This document shows positions 1 through 5,329 of a stretch of 6,023 nt of DNA, piece after piece (the first letter of the stretch is position 1; each line of letters starts with the position of its first letter). Both the position numbers and the translations under genes were made by a program. Origin of the DNA: SAR324 cluster bacterium (lineage in GTDB: Bacteria; SAR324; NAC60-12); NCBI GenBank assembly GCA_022448705.1, contig JAKUUF010000093.1, positions 1 through 6,023 of the forward strand, read 5' to 3'. The notes beneath the pieces were generated by a model. The model ran no database searches. It was given only the letters and a program-made list of their open reading frames with translations, and was not told where the DNA came from.

Positions 1-40
1 AATCAATAAGTTACATAATATTTATAAAAAGAAACTGTAT

Positions 41-56
41 TGGCATAATCTTTGAG
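41..56 (+). promoter_or_regulatory. Candidate sigma-54 (RpoN) promoter for glnA
   Basis: The sequence reads TGGCATA, four bases, then TTGAG. This fits the -24 half of the sigma-54 consensus (TGGCAYR-N4-TTGCW) exactly, and the GG at 42-43 is 10 bp from the -12 position as required. The -12 dinucleotide is GA instead of the usual GC, so it is an imperfect match. Established knowledge: glnA is a classical sigma-54/NtrC target in many Gram-negative bacteria. If real, transcription would start near position 67 and leave a leader of about 160 nt before glnA. A lone NtrC-like half-site, TGGTGCA at 69-75, lies downstream without a partner. No convincing sigma-70 promoter was seen in the leader. Confidence 0.4.
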
Positions 57-224
57 ATATATATGGGCTGGTGCAGTTTAATTTGTATGAACAATTTAAA
101 AGGCAGGCAAGAAAGCATTTTCTCTGTACCGCATTATTAATGAAGCTTTTTGGCGAACTAAAAACTATAAGCCTATCAAAATAACTCATAAATAATTTAG
201 ATAAAACAAGTTCAAGGAGACTAA

Positions 225-1640
225 ATGAATCAGACAGAATTAATTAAATATGCAAGTGAAAACAATGTGGAAATCGTTGATTTTAAGTTCTGCGATTTTC
301 CGGGAACATGGCACCATTTTTCAACTCCGATTTCCTGTTTAAATGAGGATTTGTTTGAAGAAGGACTCGGTTTTGACGGTTCAAGCATCAGGGGTTTTCA
401 GTCCATACAGGAAAGCGACATGCTGCTTTTCCCTGACCCTGAATCAGCTTTTCTTGATCCTTTCACCAAACACCCGACCCTCAGCATAACCTGCAACATC
501 AAGGATCCGATAACTGCACAGCCATATACAAGGGATCCAAGGTTCCTTGCCCAGAAAGCCGAGCAGTATCTTAAATCCACTGGAGTTGCAGATCTTAGTT
601 ACTGGGGTCCGGAACTGGAGTTTTACATTTTCGACCATGTCAGTTTTGACCAGACCTACAATGAAGGCTTTTATCATGTGGACTCTGTTGAAGGTGCTTG
701 GAACACAGGAGATAACTCGCAGCAGAATCTTGGCTACAAGCCACGCTATAAGGAGGGATACTTCCCGGTAGCTCCAATGGACCACATGCAGGATATCCGC
801 TCAGAAATGGTTAAAACCCTCCAGCAGGTTGACATTGAAGTGGAAGTTCACCATCATGAGGTCGGAACGGGCGGACAGGCGGAAATTGACATGCGCTATG
901 ACAGCCTTACTCGTATGGCAGACAAGGTTTTGTTATACAAGTATATTGTTAAAAACGTTGGCAAGAATCACGGTAAAACAGTAACAATGATGCCCAAGCC
1001 AATTTTTATGGATAACGGATCAGGAATGCATGTCCATCAAAGTCTCTGGAAAGGCGAAAAAAACGTGTTTTATGATCCAGCAAATTACGCTTTGTTAAGT
1101 GAAACAGCGCGACACTACATCGGTGGTCTCCTAAAGCATGCTGACGCGCTTTGTGCTTTTATTGCACCAACAACAAATTCATATCGGCGGCTCGTACCGG
1201 GATACGAAGCCCCTATCAACCTCGTTTATTCTCAGCGCAACAGGAGCGCATGCATACGTATCCCTACGTATTCCAGTAGTGAAAAGGCGAGGCGAATCGA
1301 ATTCAGAACTCCCGACCCCAGCTGCAACCCATACTTCGCTTTCTCAGCAATGCTGATGGCAGGACTTGATGGTGTTCTCAACAAAATTGAACCTCCAGAG
1401 CCTGTTGATAAAGATTTGTATGATCTCAAACCTGAAGAGATGAAAGACATAAAATCTGTGGTTGGCTCATTGGACGCTGCACTGGACGCACTTGAGGAAG
1501 ATCATGCCTTTCTTTTGAAAGGTGATGTATTCACACAGGATGTAATCGACATGTGGCTGAGTTACAAGCGTGAACGTGAAGTTGATGCAATGAGGCTGCG
1601 ACCTCATCCGTATGAATTCTCTCTTTACTACGACGTCTGA
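225..1640 (+). CDS. glnA: Glutamine synthetase, type I (GSI-beta)
   Basis: Cytoplasmic enzyme that makes glutamine from glutamate, ammonia and ATP; a dodecamer in this family. At 471 residues it has the normal full length. Visible signatures are the DGSS loop (51-54), the GPELEFYIFD block (128-137) with metal-binding glutamates, HHHEVGTGGQAEI (209-221), NGSGMHVH (264-271) with metal-ligand His269, the VPGYEAP flap (Glu328), and NRSACIRIP (339-347). The roughly 25-residue insertion that marks the GSI-beta class is present around 145-175. Tyr399 in LYDLKPEE (398-405) matches the Tyr397 adenylylation site of enteric enzymes, which suggests control by GlnE-type adenylylation; no glnE is in the window. 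The ATG is chosen because AAGGAG at 214-219 sits 5 nt upstream. It appears to be monocistronic, with a 331-bp spacer after it, and a sigma-54-like element lies upstream. The identification is secure. Confidence 0.98.
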   Translation: MNQTELIKYASENNVEIVDFKFCDFPGTWHHFSTPISCLNEDLFEEGLGFDGSSIRGFQSIQESDMLLFPDPESAFLDPFTKHPTLSITCNIKDPITAQPYTRDPRFLAQKAEQYLKSTGVADLSYWGPELEFYIFDHVSFDQTYNEGFYHVDSVEGAWNTGDNSQQNLGYKPRYKEGYFPVAPMDHMQDIRSEMVKTLQQVDIEVEVHHHEVGTGGQAEIDMRYDSLTRMADKVLLYKYIVKNVGKNHGKTVTMMPKPIFMDNGSGMHVHQSLWKGEKNVFYDPANYALLSETARHYIGGLLKHADALCAFIAPTTNSYRRLVPGYEAPINLVYSQRNRSACIRIPTYSSSEKARRIEFRTPDPSCNPYFAFSAMLMAGLDGVLNKIEPPEPVDKDLYDLKPEEMKDIKSVVGSLDAALDALEEDHAFLLKGDVFTQDVIDMWLSYKREREVDAMRLRPHPYEFSLYYDV

Positions 1641-1685
1641 TCTCTAAGTCAGCTTCGAATTTATTTTGGCTTCATAGAGAGAACC

Positions 1686-1699
1686 GTAATTTAAATTAC
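1686..1699. repeat. Perfect 14-bp palindrome GTAATTTAAATTAC
   Basis: The 14 bases equal their own reverse complement. The site lies 46 bp after the glnA stop codon and 6 bp before the stem-loop at 1706-1736. It could be a binding site for a dimeric regulator, or chance in an AT-rich spacer. With no loop it would not form a normal RNA hairpin of use as a terminator. No second copy was seen in the window. Confidence 0.4.
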
Positions 1700-1705
1700 C
1701 TCAAA

Positions 1706-1736
1706 ACTCGCTGTTGTTCCCTGAACAGCGGCGAGT
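1706..1736 (+). terminator. Stem-loop after glnA, possible transcript end
   Basis: ACTCGC at 1706-1711 pairs with GCGAGT at 1731-1736, and the inner TGTT pairs with AACA across a short asymmetric bulge. Alternatively CGCTGTT (1709-1715) pairs perfectly with AACAGCG (1724-1730) around an 8-nt loop. It lies about 65 nt after the glnA stop. It is not followed by a T-tract (the sequence continues GACTTC then A-rich), so it does not meet the standard for an intrinsic terminator. It may instead protect the glnA mRNA 3' end or act as a Rho-dependent processing site. Confidence 0.3.
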
Positions 1737-1883
1737 GACTTCAAAAAATGTCCTGCCAATAATTACCTTCTGAGACTTCTTATCTTTTCCAAAACAATTT
1801 TCTGAAAAATATTGTAGAATTGACCGGTTAAAATAAAGTTTTGATCAGAAATCCTGATTCAATCCTTTGAAAAAAATGTTATG

Positions 1884-1928
1884 AACCCGGGATCCGGCAA
1901 ATAATTTACCACGCTGCAATCCTGGGTT
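1884..1928 (+). repeat. Inverted repeat / stem-loop in the sdhC leader region
   Basis: AACCCGGGAT (1884-1893) faces ATCCTGGGTT (1919-1928), giving ten pairs in RNA, one of them a G-U wobble, around a 25-nt loop. Within the loop CGGC (1895-1898) can pair with GCTG (1913-1916). The right arm runs into TTTT (1927-1930), a short T-run. The structure ends 43 nt before the sdhC start codon. It could be a weak terminator of read-through from upstream, a leader element controlling the sdh operon, or an operator. The sequence does not decide between these. Confidence 0.4.
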
Positions 1929-1956
1929 TTGAGCTTATTGCTGCTTTTTATGTCAT

Positions 1957-1964
1957 TATAAAAT
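1957..1964 (+). promoter_or_regulatory. Possible -10 box immediately upstream of sdhC
   Basis: TATAAAAT lies 7 nt before the sdhC ATG. If it serves as a -10 element, transcription would start at about 1969-1971 and the mRNA would be nearly leaderless, which fits the absence of a Shine-Dalgarno sequence before sdhC. No good -35 hexamer is present at 16-18 bp; the nearest is TTGCTG at 1938-1943. The call is weak. Confidence 0.22.
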
Positions 1965-1971
1965 TAGTCAA

Positions 1972-2721
1972 ATGCAGAGAAATATATCCATTCAACATCC
2001 AAATCGATCCTTTCTGGAAACAACTCGAATTGACAACTGGTGGGTCGGACCATTACTCACTTCCATTGGATTGCTTGCATTCATTTTTTATTCTACCTGG
2101 GCTGCATTTCAGAATGAACACTATCAATGGGGACCCTACCTTTCACCATTTTATGCCCCTCTGCTTGAATTCGAATGGTGGCCTCTATCACCAGCATTCC
2201 TCATCCTCTGGGCTCCTGCCGGATTCAGGTTCACCTGCTACTATTACCGAAAAGCCTATTACCGATCGTTTTTTCTTACTCCATCTGCTTGTGCGGTTGG
2301 AGCAAGGCCTCAGAAATATCGCGGAGAGCGGTTTCTACTTGTTTTTCAGAATTTGCATCGCTATTTCCTTTATATTGCTCTCATTTTCTGTGTGATTTTA
2401 AGCTACGATGCAATTGTTTCGTTCTCTTTTGAAAACGGATTAGGTGTCGGGGTCGGGAGTATAATAATGACCCTTAATGCAGTTTTCCTGACTGCATTCA
2501 CTCTGGGCTGCAATTCTTTAAGGCATCTGGTGGGGGGAAATGTAGACTGCTATTCATGTGCTAGTTTTGGTCATCAAAGATACCAGGCTTGGAAATTTGT
2601 TTCACTTTTCAATGTGCATCATAATTTTTGGGCATGGATCAGTTTGTTTTGGGTCGGTTTTACTGACTTATACATCCGACTCGTCTCAATGAACATAATA
2701 ACTGATTATAGAATTTTATAA
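1972..2721 (+). CDS. sdhC: Succinate dehydrogenase membrane anchor, Sdh1-type
   Basis: Integral membrane subunit of 249 residues that should anchor SdhA/SdhB and pass electrons to quinone. Five hydrophobic helices are visible at about 26-46, 69-90, 128-150, 160-180 and 216-240. This single large anchor takes the place of the paired three-helix SdhC and SdhD of enteric bacteria. The N-terminal block around DNWWVGPLL and the C-terminal block (FVGFTDLYIRL-like, ending in YRIL) resemble the anchor of mycobacterial Sdh1. A Cys/His-rich stretch follows helix 4: Cys180, His185 (CNSLRHLVGG), Cys193, Cys196 and His201, with His216-His217 at the start of helix 5. In the Sdh1 class a membrane-embedded Rieske-type [2Fe-2S] cluster has been reported, and these residues are candidate ligands by inference. 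No Shine-Dalgarno precedes the ATG, but a TGA lies in frame at 1930-1932 with no other usual start codon between. First gene of a C-A-B operon. Confidence 0.88.
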   Translation: MQRNISIQHPNRSFLETTRIDNWWVGPLLTSIGLLAFIFYSTWAAFQNEHYQWGPYLSPFYAPLLEFEWWPLSPAFLILWAPAGFRFTCYYYRKAYYRSFFLTPSACAVGARPQKYRGERFLLVFQNLHRYFLYIALIFCVILSYDAIVSFSFENGLGVGVGSIIMTLNAVFLTAFTLGCNSLRHLVGGNVDCYSCASFGHQRYQAWKFVSLFNVHHNFWAWISLFWVGFTDLYIRLVSMNIITDYRIL

Positions 2722-4506
2722 GTGGAATCATACGAAGTAAAGGAGCATGATGTCCTTGTAATTGGAGCAGGAGGAGCAGGATTACGGGCAGCAATTGAAG
2801 CCTCAGCTCAAGGTGTTTCCGTAGGTCTAGTCTGTAAATCATTGCTCGGGAAGGCCCATACAGTGATGGCAGAAGGAGGCATGGCTGCATCCCTGAGCAA
2901 TGCTGATCCAAGAGACAACTGGGAAGTGCATTTCCGTGACACAATTCGGGGAGGTAAGCACATCAACAACTGGCAAATGGTTGAAATATTCTGCCAGGAA
3001 GCCGCAGATAGAGTATCCGAGCTTGAAGAATGGGGAGCACTTTTCGATCGAACGAAAGAAGGCTTGATTGCACAGCGAAACTTTGGTGGTCACAGGTATC
3101 CCCGTCTGGCTCATGTTGGTGACCGTACAGGTCTCGAACTTATAAGGACACTCCAGAACTACGGGATTCATCAGGGATTTGAAGTCTACATGGAGTGCTG
3201 TGTTGTGGAGTTAATTAAAGAAAAAGACCAGGTCTGCGGCGCTTTTGGATTCTGGAGAGAAAGCGGGCAGTTTATAGTTTTCAAGGCAAAATCAGTCGTT
3301 CTTGCAACAGGCGGTCTTGGAAAGGTTTACAGGGTGACCAGCAATTCATGGGAGGGTACAGGTGATGGCCATGCACTGGCCTATCGTGCTGGAGCCGAGT
3401 TAGTTGATATGGAGTTTGTGCAGTTTCATCCCACAGGTATGGTATGGCCTCCCAGTGTACAAGGGATACTTGTTACTGAGGGAGTTAGAGGCGAAGGTGG
3501 AATATTAAAAAACAGTGATGGCAAGCGTTTCATGTTTGAATATATTCCTGATGCTTTTGCTGCAGAAACATCTGATTCCGAAGAAGAGGCATCACGTTGG
3601 CTTAAAGGAGACCCTGAAGCCAGACGTCCCCCTGAACTTCTCACTCGTGATGTTGTTGCAAAAGCTATAAGGAGTGAACGAATTGCTGGAAGAGGAAGTC
3701 CTCATGGGGGTGCATTTCTGGATATTGCAAGTCAGAGGGATGCAGAATACATAAAAAAGAAATTGCCCAGTATGTATCACCAGTTCATGAAATTGGGCAA
3801 CTTGGATATTACCAGTACTCCCATGGAAGTAGGCCCCACCTGCCACTACGTCATGGGAGGAGTTCGTGTTGAACCTGAAACTGCGATGACCACGGTTAAG
3901 GGCCTTTTTGCAGCAGGAGAGGTGGCGGGAGGCCTCCATGGGGCAAACAGGCTTGGAGGTAATTCTCTGACTGATCTCCTGGTTTTTGGGGCTAGAGCCG
4001 GTTTTCATTCCGCAAAATACAGTAAAGAAATTGCAGAGGCATTAAATCCTTCCGAGGATCTCCTGAAAAAAATGGAACGCTTTTCTCTAGAACCATTTGA
4101 TCCTGAAAGAACAGAAAACCCATATTCTGTGATGGCAGATCTTCAGGAAACAATGGAAATTAATGCAGGCATTGTCAGGACAAAAGACGAAATGGAGAAA
4201 GGCCTCGAACTCCTGCAGGACCTTAAGAACCGTGGAGAAAAAGTTCGTGTGGAAGGAAACAGACAATACAATCCGGCATGGCATTATGCCCTTGACCTGA
4301 AGAATCTTTTATGTGTTGCCGAAGCTATCACTCTGGCGGCTCTTAATAGAGAGGAGAGCAGAGGAGGTCACACGCGTGAGGATTTTCCGGAAAGCAGCGA
4401 ATATTTTCAGAATGTGAACTCATTCATCAGTGATAAGGAAGGAAGTATGTTTATTGAAAACCGGGAACGGGAACCTATGCCAGAACATCTGGAAAAACTG
4501 TTGTAG
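2722..4506 (+). CDS. sdhA: Succinate dehydrogenase flavoprotein subunit
   Basis: Catalytic subunit of 594 residues that oxidises succinate to fumarate. The FAD-binding GAGGAG lies at 15-20. His46 in AHTVMAEGG is the expected covalent FAD attachment site. Active-site residues by family comparison are His236 (FVQFHPTG), Arg309 (LLTRDVVAKAI), His375 (PTCHYVMGG) and Arg410 (GANRLGGNSL). The C-terminal RGGHTRE motif lies at 547-553. An acidic insert at about 282-305, before Arg309, and the PSMYHQF segment fit the Sdh1-type branch better than enteric SdhA. The start is GTG, immediately after the sdhC stop TAA and in the same frame. No Shine-Dalgarno precedes it and the next in-frame ATG (Met49) would remove the FAD motif, so translation is probably coupled to sdhC. 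Fumarate reductase activity cannot be excluded from sequence. Confidence 0.97.
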   Translation: MESYEVKEHDVLVIGAGGAGLRAAIEASAQGVSVGLVCKSLLGKAHTVMAEGGMAASLSNADPRDNWEVHFRDTIRGGKHINNWQMVEIFCQEAADRVSELEEWGALFDRTKEGLIAQRNFGGHRYPRLAHVGDRTGLELIRTLQNYGIHQGFEVYMECCVVELIKEKDQVCGAFGFWRESGQFIVFKAKSVVLATGGLGKVYRVTSNSWEGTGDGHALAYRAGAELVDMEFVQFHPTGMVWPPSVQGILVTEGVRGEGGILKNSDGKRFMFEYIPDAFAAETSDSEEEASRWLKGDPEARRPPELLTRDVVAKAIRSERIAGRGSPHGGAFLDIASQRDAEYIKKKLPSMYHQFMKLGNLDITSTPMEVGPTCHYVMGGVRVEPETAMTTVKGLFAAGEVAGGLHGANRLGGNSLTDLLVFGARAGFHSAKYSKEIAEALNPSEDLLKKMERFSLEPFDPERTENPYSVMADLQETMEINAGIVRTKDEMEKGLELLQDLKNRGEKVRVEGNRQYNPAWHYALDLKNLLCVAEAITLAALNREESRGGHTREDFPESSEYFQNVNSFISDKEGSMFIENREREPMPEHLEKLL

Positions 4507-4536
4507 AAAAAATCTGATAAAACGCAAAAGGGAATA

Positions 4537-5301
4537 ATGGCTGAAGCACAATTTAAAGTCTTCCGAGGGGAAGGGGCAAAAGGGGAACTTTTTGAATTTC
4601 CAGTTGAAGTAACAGAAGGGATGGTTGTTCTTGACGCAGTTCAACAGATACAGTCAAGGCATGCTAATGATCTTGCAGTACGATGGAACTGCAGAGCGGG
4701 CAAATGTGGCTCCTGCAGTGCTGAAGTGAATGGTAAGCCAAGACTGATGTGCATGACACGAATGGATGAATTGTCCCTTGATGTACCGGTGCTGATTGAG
4801 CCAATGCGTGGGTTCCCTCATATGAAGGACCTTGTAACAGACGTCTCACGAAACTATGAAATCAATAAAAAAATTAGACCACTAACTCCAAAGCCCAGAG
4901 AAACAGATGGTACTTACCGGATGCAGCAGGAAGACATAGAGCGGATTCAAGAGTTTCACAAGTGTATTGAATGCTTTCTTTGTCAGAATGTTTGTCATGT
5001 GATTAGGGATCACAGTGTCAAGGAATTTGCCGGTCCACGCTTCCTAATACGCATTGCTTCCCTGGCAATGCACCCACTTGACACACTTAACAGACTTAAA
5101 GAACTTAAAGATGTATTCGGCCTGGGTTACTGCAACATTACAAAGTGCTGTACTGAGGTATGTCCAGAAAACATAAAAATAACTGATAATGGTATTATAC
5201 CCCTTAAGGAGAGAGTTGCAGGAGCCTTCTATGATCCGCTTGCCTGGCTTTGGAAAAACCTAACTTCCAATTCAAAAAAAATCCCTGAAAAAAATAAATA
5301 A
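4537..5301 (+). CDS. sdhB: Succinate dehydrogenase iron-sulfur subunit
   Basis: Electron-transfer subunit of 254 residues that links SdhA to the membrane anchor. The N-terminal ferredoxin-like domain carries the [2Fe-2S] ligands Cys52, Cys57, Cys60 and Cys72. The C-terminal domain has Cys143, Cys146, Cys149, Cys153 and then Cys199, Cys205, Cys209. By comparison with E. coli SdhB, Cys143/146/149/209 bind [4Fe-4S] and Cys153/199/205 bind [3Fe-4S]. An additional Cys204 sits directly beside Cys205. The start is preceded by AAGGGA at 4528-4533, with only about 3 nt spacing. The gene begins 30 nt after sdhA and closes the operon. The last dozen residues are lysine-rich, encoded by two A-tracts, and look like a poorly conserved tail. 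No sdhD follows, in keeping with a single large anchor. Confidence 0.97.
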   Translation: MAEAQFKVFRGEGAKGELFEFPVEVTEGMVVLDAVQQIQSRHANDLAVRWNCRAGKCGSCSAEVNGKPRLMCMTRMDELSLDVPVLIEPMRGFPHMKDLVTDVSRNYEINKKIRPLTPKPRETDGTYRMQQEDIERIQEFHKCIECFLCQNVCHVIRDHSVKEFAGPRFLIRIASLAMHPLDTLNRLKELKDVFGLGYCNITKCCTEVCPENIKITDNGIIPLKERVAGAFYDPLAWLWKNLTSNSKKIPEKNK

Positions 5302-5329
5302 TCCTGCAGTTCAGCACATCTTGTCTCAC

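Larger units (their letters stand above)
1641..1971. other. Non-coding spacer between glnA and sdhC
   Basis: This 331-bp AT-rich interval has no credible reading frame on either strand. It holds a perfect 14-bp palindrome (1686-1699), a GC-rich stem-loop (1706-1736), an imperfect hairpin (TTGATCAG at 1841-1848 with CTGATTCAA at 1854-1862, one bulged base), a larger inverted repeat (1884-1928), and a TATAAAAT box just before sdhC. It probably contains the 3' end of the glnA mRNA and the promoter and leader of the sdh operon. A TTGACC at 1820-1825 resembles a -35 box, but no -10 box lies at the right distance. Confidence 0.7.

Noticed and set aside
102..116. Second sigma-54-like sequence before glnA (GG at 102-103, GC at 115-116)
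   Set aside because: The GG and GC dinucleotides are 11 bp apart instead of 10, and the -24 box is AGGCAG, a poorer match than the element at 41-56.
150..171. Sigma-70-like boxes TTGGCG and TATAAG in the glnA leader
   Set aside because: They are only 10 bp apart, far short of the 16-18 bp needed, and no better -35 box exists at the right distance.
750..779. Perfect AAGGAGG inside glnA followed by an in-frame ATG (Met185)
   Set aside because: The spacing of about 20 nt is too long for initiation, the motif encodes conserved Lys-Glu-Gly, and a start there would remove half of the glutamine synthetase fold.
2030..2432. Open frames of 121 and 85 codons overlapping sdhC on the same strand
   Set aside because: They lie inside a well-supported membrane protein gene, have no ribosome binding site and give low-complexity Ser/Leu/His-rich products; they are out-of-frame shadows.
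5274..5294. Two A-tracts at the end of sdhB, read as T-tracts on the - strand, as a kynU terminator
   Set aside because: No GC-rich stem precedes them on the - strand; only the short CTGCAG palindrome is nearby, so an intrinsic terminator cannot be supported.
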